This document shows positions 15,551 to 23,230 of a DNA stretch of 46,487 bases, one piece after another. The position numbers and the translations under genes are program-made. The stretch covers positions 1-46,487 of the forward strand of contig URYI01000005.1 of NCBI GenBank assembly GCA_900552055.1, in the 5' to 3' direction. Source of the stretch: an uncultured Eubacteriales bacterium. GTDB taxonomy: Bacteria; Bacillota; Clostridia; Christensenellales; QALW01. The notes under the pieces were generated by a model, which had not been told where the DNA came from, did no database searches, and was given only the letters and a program-made list of their open reading frames with translations. Within the stretch, counting starts at the first letter, position 1; the number at the start of each line of letters is the position of its first letter.

Positions 15551-16519
15551 TTGGCGTTTTCAGTAGAATTTATACGCAGGTTTGAGGATGCGTGCGAGAT
15601 ATTTTTATCCCTTATGGAAAAGCAGGGCTTTAGGGAAGCGGAGAAAAAGGAGATAGACTACGGGGCAGGATATGTCTTTAATAAAGATGGCCGGGTGATA
15701 AAAGCGGCGCTTTATTACAATAAGTCGGGCAATTCAACAAAGGCGGTTTTCAGCGGGGACGCCGGGGACCCGGCGCTTCAAAGCGTTGCCGGGGCTTTAA
15801 GGGCGCTGTCGGATCAGCCGGCGTCAAATGAGTATGCGCCCAAGAGGGACATTAAAGCAATACCTGTGCTGGAATGCCATATAGGTACTGATGAATCGGG
15901 CAAGGGAGATTATTTCGGGCCGTTGGTTATAGCGGGCGTGTTTGTCAATACGCGTCTGGAAAATATTTTAAAAGAGCTGGGCGCGGCTGATTCCAAAACC
16001 AATACCGACAGGAAAAATATTCAGTTGGCGCAGGATATAAAGGCGGTGCTGGGGCGGGACAAATTTGAGGTTATTAAAATAGGGCCTCAAAGATATAACG
16101 AGATGTACCAAAAAACTGGTAATCTTAATAGGATTTTGGCCTGGGGGCATGCCAGGGTCATAGAAAACCTGCTTTCACGCAATGAGTGCGGCCATGTTAT
16201 AGCCGACCAGTTCGGCGGGGAAGAAGTGCTTAAAAGGGCGCTTATGGAAAAAGGAAGGAATATAAATCTCCTTCAGACGCCTAAAGGGGAACGGGACACG
16301 GCGGTAGCGGCGGCAAGTATACTCGCCAGGGAGGAGTATCTTCGCAGCATGGCGCTTTTAAGCGAGCAGACGGGCATGGAGCTTATAAAGGGAGCCTCGC
16401 AGAAGGTGGAAAAGCGGGCGCTGGAGATAGCACGGAAAAACGGGCCTGAGTGGCTGGATAAGATAGCTAAAAAGCATTTTAAAACTACCGAAAGGGTGCT
16501 TAAAAGCCTGGAAGGCTAG
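15551..16519 (+). CDS. rnhC: Ribonuclease HIII
   Basis: 322 aa from a TTG six bases after GGAGGGG. The frame stays open to 15491, but that lies in the promoter and its hydrophobic translation is not expected for this enzyme. The N-terminal part (1-95) fits the TBP-like substrate-binding domain that marks HIII. The catalytic domain opens with HIGTDESGKGDYFGPL, the acidic DE of the active site and the G-K-G of RNase HIII, and continues with ADQFGG and the DTAVAAASILAR helix. It removes RNA from RNA-DNA hybrids. It is transcribed away from tRNA-Arg. Confidence 0.93.
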   Translation: MAFSVEFIRRFEDACEIFLSLMEKQGFREAEKKEIDYGAGYVFNKDGRVIKAALYYNKSGNSTKAVFSGDAGDPALQSVAGALRALSDQPASNEYAPKRDIKAIPVLECHIGTDESGKGDYFGPLVIAGVFVNTRLENILKELGAADSKTNTDRKNIQLAQDIKAVLGRDKFEVIKIGPQRYNEMYQKTGNLNRILAWGHARVIENLLSRNECGHVIADQFGGEEVLKRALMEKGRNINLLQTPKGERDTAVAAASILAREEYLRSMALLSEQTGMELIKGASQKVEKRALEIARKNGPEWLDKIAKKHFKTTERVLKSLEG

Positions 16520-16639
16520 ACAGTCCGGGCTTTTGGGGCCTGCAATAAGCAGCGCCGCTTGTGTTCCTGGTTAGGTTAGGACCGGGCGGCCGGGGTATTG
16601 GGCGGCAGAGCGGGGCGTATATTGGCAAAAGGCAAAGTG

Positions 16640-16668
16640 TTGCAAAAAAAGTCGGAATGGTTTAAAAT
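16640..16668 (+). promoter_or_regulatory. Promoter of nth-obgE
   Basis: TTGCAA (16640-16645), 17-bp spacer, TAAAAT (16663-16668). The leader to the nth ATG at 16788 is about 113 nt and holds a GGGAAAA/TTTTCCC hairpin near 16698-16715. Confidence 0.65.
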
Positions 16669-16787
16669 ATATGCGTCTTTGGGGCGCAGGCAGGAAAAGG
16701 GAAAAAGCATTTTCCCTGCCGGCTGATATTTTTAAGCGTCATACCGGCTTGACGGACTGTTATTTTTTAGATTGGGGGGTTGAACAA

Positions 16788-17435
16788 ATGCTTACAAAGG
16801 AACAGGTGGAAGAGGTGCTCAATATGCTGGAGGGCTTGTATCCCACGGCGTCAACAGAGCTTGTATTTTCCACGCCTTATGAATTGCTCGTATCAACTAT
16901 TTTATCCGCTCAGTGTACTGACGCGAGAGTAAATGTTGTTACAAAAGAGCTTTTTAAAGAGTATAATACTCCCGAAAAAATGATAACACTAACTCAGGAA
17001 GAATTGGAAAGGCTTATTCACAGCTGCGGCTTTTACCATAACAAGGCTAAAAACATTCTGGCCGCTTCAAAAATGCTGGTAGAAAAATATGATTCGCAGG
17101 TGCCTGACAGCCTGGAGGAATTGGTCAATCTGCCCGGCGTGGGAAGGAAAACGGCCAATGTAGTGGGCAGCATTGCCTTTGGCATAGACGCTATTGCCGT
17201 AGATACGCATGTTTTCAGGGTGGCCAACCGCATAGGGATTACTAATGCCAAGGATGAACTGCATACTGAGCTTCAGCTTATGGAGCAGATAAAAAAAGAG
17301 CGCTGGTCCCACGCGCATCATTTAATTCTTTGGCACGGCCGGCGAATATGCCATTCGCGCAGGCCTGAATGCGAAAAATGTCCGGTTGCGGGCTGCTGTG
17401 AGTATAATAACGCAGAGGAAAAAATATGTTCGTAG
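16788..17435 (+). CDS. nth: Endonuclease III (DNA glycosylase/AP lyase)
   Basis: 215 aa from the ATG after GGGGGG, the usual length; an upstream in-frame ATG at 16671 overlaps the promoter and gives an unrelated extension. The helix-hairpin-helix LPGVGRKTANV carries the catalytic Lys, VDTHVFRVANRIG the catalytic Asp, and the C-terminal CHSRRPECEKCPVAGCC fits the C-x6-C-x2-C-x5-C [4Fe-4S] site. It starts base excision repair at oxidised pyrimidines. Its last ten bases overlap obgE. Confidence 0.95.
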   Translation: MLTKEQVEEVLNMLEGLYPTASTELVFSTPYELLVSTILSAQCTDARVNVVTKELFKEYNTPEKMITLTQEELERLIHSCGFYHNKAKNILAASKMLVEKYDSQVPDSLEELVNLPGVGRKTANVVGSIAFGIDAIAVDTHVFRVANRIGITNAKDELHTELQLMEQIKKERWSHAHHLILWHGRRICHSRRPECEKCPVAGCCEYNNAEEKICS

Positions 17436-18682
17436 ACATAGTAAAAATAAAGGTGAAAAGCGGCCGGGGCGGGGACGGCGCGGTTTCCTTCCACCGGGAA
17501 AAATATATTGCCAACGGCGGCCCGGACGGCGGGGACGGCGGCCGGGGGGGTGACGTTGTGTTTGTCGCCGATAAGGATATGCGCACCCTCCTGGATTTCC
17601 GCTATAAAAGGAAATATGCCGCAGGAGACGGACAGAATGGCACGGGCAATTTTAAGACGGGCAAACGCGGGGAGGACGTTGTTATAACCGTGCCCGCGGG
17701 AACAGTAATAAAGGAAGCTGAAAGCGGACGCATACTGTGCGATATGTATTCTGATTCGGAGCGGAAAGTTATCCTCCGGGGCGGGAATGCCGGCAAGGGG
17801 AACGCACGCTTTGCAACGGCTACCCGCCAGGCTCCTAATTTTGCCCAAGGCGGCGGAGCGGGCCGGGAGATGGAGCTTCAGCTTGAATTAAAAACCATTG
17901 CAGACGTAGGGCTTATAGGTTTTCCCAATGTAGGCAAATCCACCATTCTTTCTGTTGTTACAAAGGCCCGTCCCAAGATAGCCAATTATCACTTTACCAC
18001 CCTTGCGCCCAATTTGGGGGTGTGCGGAGTGGATGGCTACAGCTTTATTATTGCTGATATTCCCGGACTTATAGAGGGCGCGCACCAGGGCGCCGGCCTG
18101 GGCCATGATTTTTTAAGGCATATAGAGCGCACGCGGATGCTTCTGCATGTGGTGGATATTTCGGGCTGCGAGGGAAGGGACCCTGTGGAGGATTATGACA
18201 TAATAAACAGAGAACTGTCTCAGTACAGCCCTGCCCTAAGCGCGCTGCCCCGGCTGATAGTGGCTAATAAATGCGAGCTTCCGGGTGCACAGGAGAACAT
18301 AAAAAGGCTCAGAGAGCATACGGGCCGGGAAGTGTTTGAAGTTTCGGCCGCGGCCAACAAGGGCTTTCTGCCGCTGCTCCGCCAGACGGCGGCCATATTA
18401 AAGACTCTGCCTCTGCCTGAGCCTATAATGCCCGATGAAATATATACGCCCAGGGAAGATTCCCAGGCCTTTGAGATATATAGGGACGGGGAGGTTTATG
18501 TGGTTGCAGGGCCGTATGTGGACAGACTGCTTTTAAGAGTCAATCTGGACGACCCGGATTCCTTTAAGTATTTTCAGCGGCAGCTGCGGGAAAAAGGTAT
18601 CATTGACGCGCTTAAGGCTGCCGGAGCGGGCGAGGGAAGCGTAATAAGCATGGGGGACCTGGAATTTGACTATGTAGAATGA
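17426..18682 (+). CDS. obgE: Obg GTPase (ribosome assembly, stress control)
   Basis: 418 aa with all three Obg domains: the Gly-rich Obg fold (1-158), the G domain with GFPNVGKST (165-173), switch II DIPGLIEGA (211-219) and NKCE (about 277-280), and the C-terminal OCT domain (about 345-415). Involved in 50S maturation and (p)ppGpp response; in Bacillus it is also linked to sporulation onset. It overlaps nth and is followed after 181 bp by yhbY, a standard order. Confidence 0.96.
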   Translation: MFVDIVKIKVKSGRGGDGAVSFHREKYIANGGPDGGDGGRGGDVVFVADKDMRTLLDFRYKRKYAAGDGQNGTGNFKTGKRGEDVVITVPAGTVIKEAESGRILCDMYSDSERKVILRGGNAGKGNARFATATRQAPNFAQGGGAGREMELQLELKTIADVGLIGFPNVGKSTILSVVTKARPKIANYHFTTLAPNLGVCGVDGYSFIIADIPGLIEGAHQGAGLGHDFLRHIERTRMLLHVVDISGCEGRDPVEDYDIINRELSQYSPALSALPRLIVANKCELPGAQENIKRLREHTGREVFEVSAAANKGFLPLLRQTAAILKTLPLPEPIMPDEIYTPREDSQAFEIYRDGEVYVVAGPYVDRLLLRVNLDDPDSFKYFQRQLREKGIIDALKAAGAGEGSVISMGDLEFDYVE

Positions 18683-18863
18683 ACCTTGGCGGATCGGCTG
18701 CCCATATTCGGGCTGCGGCTGAAATTTTTAAGCTTAAAGCGCGCGGCGGCTTGAGCAAATTCTGGTTTTGGGAATCAGCATTTGCCGGTATTGCGCGCAA
18801 GGCGGATTTTATAAATGGCTGAAGAAGCAGGGATATAATTAACAGGAGAAGAATAATAAGAAT

Positions 18864-19154
18864 ATGATAACAACTAAGCAGCGGGCGGTTCTCAGAGCTA
18901 TGGCCAACCAGCTGGAGCCAATATTCCAGATAGGCAAAAATGAGATAGGGCCCGAAATGATAACTGAAATATATAATGCGCTTGAAGCGCGCGAGCTGAT
19001 AAAGATAACCGTGCTGAAAAACAGCGGGCTTACCGCGCGCGAGGCATGTGAGGAAATAGTGAGCAAAACCGGCTCTGAGCCTGTACAGTGTATAGGCAAC
19101 AGGCTGGTTATCTATAAAAAGAGCCGGAAGCATCAGAAGATATTCTTGGATTGA
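18864..19154 (+). CDS. yhbY: YhbY-family ribosome assembly RNA-binding protein
   Basis: 96 aa, one CRS1-YhbY (KH-like) domain: RAVLRAMANQLEPIFQIGKN at the N-terminus and the EACEEIVSKTGSEPVQCIG end of the fold. Associates with pre-50S particles in known members. Its 3' end overlaps the convergent membrane-protein gene by 22 bp. AGGAGAAG lies rather far (about 15 nt) upstream; a TATAAT at 18834-18839 could be part of a promoter. Confidence 0.92.
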   Translation: MITTKQRAVLRAMANQLEPIFQIGKNEIGPEMITEIYNALEARELIKITVLKNSGLTAREACEEIVSKTGSEPVQCIGNRLVIYKKSRKHQKIFLD

Positions 19155-19939
19155 CGCTTTTGCCTGTATTTAATATATATGCCTGCTGCGAGAAACAGTC
19201 CGGCAGCGATAAGGTAATATATATAAAACGGCGTAAGTATTGAAAGCAGGCTCAGCAGCAGCGCGTATTTTATTAAGGCGCGGGGAGAATTGCGGTTCTG
19301 CATCAAAGGTTCAAAACGCTCTGAAAGCTTTTTCCGGCCGGCGGGAGCCGCCTTTTCAATTTCGGGCAGCTGGATATCCTGCTCTTCCAGAATTTCAAGC
19401 AGCTGGCTGAAATTAATGGAGGTATATTGGGCGCTCAGCCTCTCCAGCAGCGCCTGAGCGGCTTTATCCAGACCGAAGGGCGCTATAATCAGCAGCTCCG
19501 GATAAGGCGTTTCTCCCAACAGGCGCAGGCTTTCAAGCAGGCTTTGAGCGTTTGTCGGCTGGTTTTCAGGGGGTCTGAAGCATATCAGCGCCTGATTCTG
19601 GGGTGGGCCGAAAACAAGTACATTCTGTTTTTTAGAACAGTGTGAGCTTTTGCAGAAGGTTTTAGCCAGGATAGTAAAAAGTTTTTTCTGCTCCAAAAGC
19701 AGAAAGCCGTAATACAGCGAGCGTTTGCGTTCGGCCTGGAGCGCGCGGGCATCTTTGCGCTCTAAAAATATACCGCGGACCAGATAATAGGCGCAGTCCA
19801 GCGCCAGCGCGGCGAAAAGAGAGGTAAACAGCGCGGCGTTTCGGCTGTTCATCCGGGGCAGCAGAAAAGCGTAGCAGATAAAAAATACCGCTGTATAAAA
19901 TAAAAGAGCGTCAATTATGCGGAATATAAAGCGTTTCAT
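19133..19939 (-). CDS. Four-helix membrane protein of unknown function
   Basis: 268 aa. Two N-terminal membrane helices (7-28, 36-56), a basic stretch (60-75), a central soluble part (about 85-200), then two C-terminal helices (222-240, 242-257) and a Lys/Arg-rich end; both termini should be cytoplasmic. The central part has YPELLIIAPFGLDKAAQALL followed by NFSQLLEILEE, which recalls the strand-helix-strand end of Mrr-like nuclease folds, but I see no catalytic motif. Convergent with and overlapping yhbY, which is unusual inside this conserved cluster. A potential AAAGGAGG site lies just before the ATG. Confidence 0.75.
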   Translation of the reverse strand: MKRFIFRIIDALLFYTAVFFICYAFLLPRMNSRNAALFTSLFAALALDCAYYLVRGIFLERKDARALQAERKRSLYYGFLLLEQKKLFTILAKTFCKSSHCSKKQNVLVFGPPQNQALICFRPPENQPTNAQSLLESLRLLGETPYPELLIIAPFGLDKAAQALLERLSAQYTSINFSQLLEILEEQDIQLPEIEKAAPAGRKKLSERFEPLMQNRNSPRALIKYALLLSLLSILTPFYIYYLIAAGLFLAAGIYIKYRQKRQSKNIF

Positions 19940-20009
19940 TGTATTTTAAGCCTCCTTTGGCGATTTGCTTTTCAGCCGGTGGTAGGATGCAGGAACTTTA
20001 ATGTAATTA

Positions 20010-20042
20010 TTGACATGAAACGCAGTTTTATTCTTTTAAAAT
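20010..20042 (+). promoter_or_regulatory. Possible promoter of nadD-yqeK-rsfS
   Basis: A perfect TTGACA at 20010-20015 is followed by a poor -10 (TTTTAA at 18 bp or TAAAAT at 21 bp). It lies in the divergent spacer between the unknown membrane gene and nadD. Confidence 0.4.
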
Positions 20043-20069
20043 CCAGGCAGGAGCTCAGGGGGTAATTAT

Positions 20070-20693
20070 ATGGAAATGATCAAATTTGAAAAGCAGCTGG
20101 GCATTATGGGGGGGACCTTTGACCCCATTCATAATGGCCATATTCAAATGGCTCAACAATGCATGGAAAAGTTTTCTCTGGATGAAGTGGTCTTTTTGCC
20201 GGCTGGAGAACCGCCTCATAAGCGCAGTTATGCCGTGACTGACAAATACAGGCGGCTGGAAATGACTCAGCTGGCTGTAAAGGATATTCCGGGCTTTTCG
20301 GTTTCAGACATTGAAATAAAACGGGAGGGCTATACTTATACCATTGATTCTCTGCGCGAGCTGAGGGATATCTATAAGAATGCCAGGTTCTTTTATATAA
20401 TTGGGGCGGATACGCTAAGCGAGTTATATACCTGGAGGCATATAGACGAGGTGGCCAAGCTTACTAAATTTCTGGTAGTAGGCAGGAGCAATATCCCTGT
20501 CGAAGCGCTGCATAACGCCGCGGCGCGGGTCAGGGAGGATTTCGGCGGTCAGCTTGTTGACGCTCAGTTTGTCGGGCCGGAGATTTCTTCTACGTTTATA
20601 CGGGATTTGGCGCGTAAAGGAGCGCCTCTGACGGGCTATGTTCCTTCAGCGGTGGCCGAGTACATAAAGGAGAATAAAGTGTATGGAGCTTAA
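20070..20693 (+). CDS. nadD: Nicotinate-nucleotide adenylyltransferase
   Basis: 207 aa. GIMGGTFDPIHNGH near residues 11-24 is the nucleotidyltransferase signature with the HxGH-type motif, and ISSTFIRDL near 171-179 is the second conserved site. It makes deamido-NAD from nicotinate mononucleotide and ATP. First gene of the classic nadD-yqeK-rsfS trio; it overlaps yqeK by 11 bp. Confidence 0.95.
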   Translation: MEMIKFEKQLGIMGGTFDPIHNGHIQMAQQCMEKFSLDEVVFLPAGEPPHKRSYAVTDKYRRLEMTQLAVKDIPGFSVSDIEIKREGYTYTIDSLRELRDIYKNARFFYIIGADTLSELYTWRHIDEVAKLTKFLVVGRSNIPVEALHNAAARVREDFGGQLVDAQFVGPEISSTFIRDLARKGAPLTGYVPSAVAEYIKENKVYGA

Positions 20694-21246
20694 TGAGGCG
20701 CTTGAACGGGTAAAGCCCCTTTTGACGCCTAAAAGATACGCGCATACCATGCGGGTTCTGGATACGGCGCTGGAACTGGCGGGGAAGTGGGGCGCGGATG
20801 AAAAAGTCACCGCCCTTACGGCCGCTCTGCACGACTGCGCCAAAAATATCACTAAATATATTCTGCCTGTGTACGGCGGCTTTATAGGTGATTTTGCTCA
20901 TTATCCGGAATTGAGCCATGCGCCCCTTGGGGCGCTTTACGCCGGGGACGTATTAAAGATAACAGACAGGCGCGTGCTGGCGGGCATATGGTATCACTGT
21001 ACCGGCCGTCCGGCCATGCCTCTTGAGGAAAAAATAGTCTATCTTGCCGACGCTTTAGAGCCGGGCCGGGATTACGACGGCGTGGAGAGGCTCAGGATGT
21101 TTTTAAAAGAAAGCCTGGATCTGGCCGTGAGGGAATATGCGCGGAGCAATTTAAGCTATCTGCGCGAGCAGGGCGGGCTTATACATCCGCTTGGGAAACA
21201 AACCTTTGAATATTATAATAAATTATTGGAGGGAAATAATGAATAA
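20683..21246 (+). CDS. yqeK: YqeK HD-domain hydrolase (Ap4A hydrolase family)
   Basis: 187 aa, one HD domain: His21, the HD pair at 50-51 in ALHDCAKN, a later YHCTGRP histidine (about 106) and DALEPGRDYDGV. Members are symmetrical dinucleoside tetraphosphatases that split Ap4A into two ADP. It overlaps nadD upstream and rsfS downstream (8 bp), so the three are translated together. Confidence 0.92.
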   Translation: MELNEALERVKPLLTPKRYAHTMRVLDTALELAGKWGADEKVTALTAALHDCAKNITKYILPVYGGFIGDFAHYPELSHAPLGALYAGDVLKITDRRVLAGIWYHCTGRPAMPLEEKIVYLADALEPGRDYDGVERLRMFLKESLDLAVREYARSNLSYLREQGGLIHPLGKQTFEYYNKLLEGNNE

Positions 21247-21592
21247 GGATTCTCTGGATTTGACTAAAAAAATCTGCTCGCTGCTGGCCGAGCGGAAGGC
21301 CGAAGATATAATGTATCTGGATATTTCCGAGCTTACCGTGGTGGCGGACAGCTTTGTAATATGCAGCGGGCGCAGCGCCGTCCAGCTTAAGGCGGCGTGC
21401 GATTTTCTGGAGGAAAAGCTGGCCCTGGAGGGGATAAAGCCGGCGCGCATAGACGGCTATAATGAAGGCAGATGGATCGTGCTGGATTATTCAAATGTCA
21501 TTGTTCATATCTTTAAGGATGAGGACAGGGTTTTTTACCATCTTGAGCGTTTGTGGTCAAACGGTAAAAATATGTTCCTATATCAGGAATAA
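21239..21592 (+). CDS. rsfS: Ribosome silencing factor RsfS
   Basis: 117 aa, the usual length, from the ATG after GGAGGG; the frame is open 48 bases earlier but has no ribosome site there. DUF143 fold with ISELTVVADSFVICSGRS, EGRWIVLDYSNVIVHIF and the acidic RVFYHLERLW end. It binds uL14 on the 50S subunit and blocks subunit joining when nutrients are short. Confidence 0.95.
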   Translation: MNKDSLDLTKKICSLLAERKAEDIMYLDISELTVVADSFVICSGRSAVQLKAACDFLEEKLALEGIKPARIDGYNEGRWIVLDYSNVIVHIFKDEDRVFYHLERLWSNGKNMFLYQE

Positions 21593-21653
21593 GCGCCTGC
21601 GTATTAAAGCCGGCGGCAGCGCCGCGCCTAGAATATAGCTATGTAAATTTTGG

Positions 21654-21700
21654 GGCTGGATTGAAACGGATATATGCCGTAAATCCGGCCTTTTCTTTTA
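21654..21700 (+). terminator. Terminator of the nadD operon
   Basis: GGCTGGATT (21654-21662) pairs with AATCCGGCC (21682-21690), one G-T, enclosing a small ACGG/CCGT hairpin; TTTTCTTTTATTTT follows. Confidence 0.7.
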
Positions 21701-21726
21701 TTTTGATAAAAACCTGACAAAAACCA

Positions 21727-21755
21727 TTGGCGAATATTTTAAAATGCTGTATAAT
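21727..21755 (+). promoter_or_regulatory. Promoter of the miaB-mutSL-miaA operon
   Basis: TTGGCG (21727-21732), 17-bp spacer, TATAAT (21750-21755); transcription would begin near 21762, which excludes the upstream in-frame ATG at 21727 as translation start. Confidence 0.65.
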
Positions 21756-21783
21756 TAAACAAATAAAGCTTAGCGGGGTTTTT

Positions 21784-23214
21784 ATGGACATTCATGATTT
21801 TCCAGCATATGGTGCGCCGGCGGATATCCGCATTTTCGGCCGCAATAATGAGTTTGATTATATAAAAAGGGTGAAAGCTCTTATTGGGGAAGGGGACAAG
21901 AGCTATTATATAGACACCTACGGCTGTCAGATGAACGCGCATGATTCAGAAAGCCTTGCGGGCATTCTGGAGATAATGGGCTATGTGCCTGCCCAGGCAA
22001 GAGAAGAAGCTGATATAATAGTTTTTAACACCTGCTGCGTCAGGGAAAATGCTGAAAACCGCATCAAGGGGAACATAGGCGCCGTTAAGCCGCTGAAGGA
22101 AAAGCGGCCTGACCTTATAACCGTTGTGTGCGGCTGTATGACTCAGCAGCCGGGCGTGGCTGAATCTTTAAAAAAGACCTTTAGCTTTATAGATATCGTT
22201 ATGGGCAGCGGCTGCGTGCATAAACTGCCCGAATTATTGCTGGAGGTGCTTTCGGGACGCAGAACCGCGCCCCTTTTGTCCGGGCCAAACGAGGCCATTA
22301 CCGAGCATACTCCTGTTAAGCGGGTGAGAAAAGAGAGTGCCTATATAAATATCATGTACGGCTGCAATAATTTTTGCAGTTATTGCATAGTGCCGTATGT
22401 TCGGGGACGGGAAAGAAGCCGCAGAAGCGAGGATATTTTGGAGGAAGCACGCGCTCTGGCCGGGGACGGCTGCCTGGAAATTGTGCTGCTGGGGCAGAAT
22501 GTCAATTCCTATGGAAAGGACAGCGGAGAAATATCTTTTGCCCAGCTTTTGCGCCGGCTGGATAAGATAGACGGAATAAAGCGCATAAGCTTTATGACCA
22601 GTCACCCTAAGGACCTTTCGGAGGAATTGATAGATGCCATGGCGCAGTGCGAACATGTATCCAATCAGCTACATTTGCCCGTGCAGTCGGGCAGTGACCG
22701 GATTCTGCGCCTTATGAACCGCAAATATACCCGCGCTCATTATATGGATTTGGTGCGCTCTATACGAGAACACATTCCTGATATAGGGCTGAGCACTGAT
22801 TTAATCGTAGGCTTTCCGGGAGAAACAGACGAGGATTTTGAGGATACCCTTTCTCTTTGCAGGGAAATAGGCTTTGCCTCTGCCTTTACTTTTATTTATT
22901 CAAAGCGTTCGGGCACTCCCGCCGCTTCCATGCCGGAGCAGGTGCCTTTAAAAATAAAGCGGGAACGTATAATGAAGCTTATAGAGGTGGTGGAAGAAGG
23001 GGCGCTGAGAGTCAGCCAGAATTATCTGGGAAAGGAGTACGAGGTGCTGGTGGAAAGCCTCAGCCGGCGCAGCGGCAGCATGCTTTCAGGCAGAACGAGC
23101 TGCGGCCGCACCGTAACTTTTAAAGGAGAGCCCTCCCTTATAGGCAGTTTTGCAAATGTAAAGATCACTCAGATAAAGAAAAATACGCTCGCAGGCGAGC
23201 TGATAAATAATTAA
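21784..23214 (+). CDS. miaB: tRNA-2-methylthio-N6-dimethylallyladenosine synthase
   Basis: 476 aa from the ATG at 21784. The N-terminal MTTase domain has TYGCQMN (Cys48), FNTCCVRENAENR (Cys84) and CGCM (Cys118) for one [4Fe-4S] cluster. Radical SAM CNNFCSYC (Cys194, 198, 201) holds the second. A TRAM domain ends the protein. It adds the 2-methylthio group to i6A37 made by MiaA, which is encoded in the same cluster. The ribosome site (GCGGGG) is weak. Confidence 0.95.
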   Translation: MDIHDFPAYGAPADIRIFGRNNEFDYIKRVKALIGEGDKSYYIDTYGCQMNAHDSESLAGILEIMGYVPAQAREEADIIVFNTCCVRENAENRIKGNIGAVKPLKEKRPDLITVVCGCMTQQPGVAESLKKTFSFIDIVMGSGCVHKLPELLLEVLSGRRTAPLLSGPNEAITEHTPVKRVRKESAYINIMYGCNNFCSYCIVPYVRGRERSRRSEDILEEARALAGDGCLEIVLLGQNVNSYGKDSGEISFAQLLRRLDKIDGIKRISFMTSHPKDLSEELIDAMAQCEHVSNQLHLPVQSGSDRILRLMNRKYTRAHYMDLVRSIREHIPDIGLSTDLIVGFPGETDEDFEDTLSLCREIGFASAFTFIYSKRSGTPAASMPEQVPLKIKRERIMKLIEVVEEGALRVSQNYLGKEYEVLVESLSRRSGSMLSGRTSCGRTVTFKGEPSLIGSFANVKITQIKKNTLAGELINN

Positions 23215-23230
23215 ACAAAGGAGATGCCGT

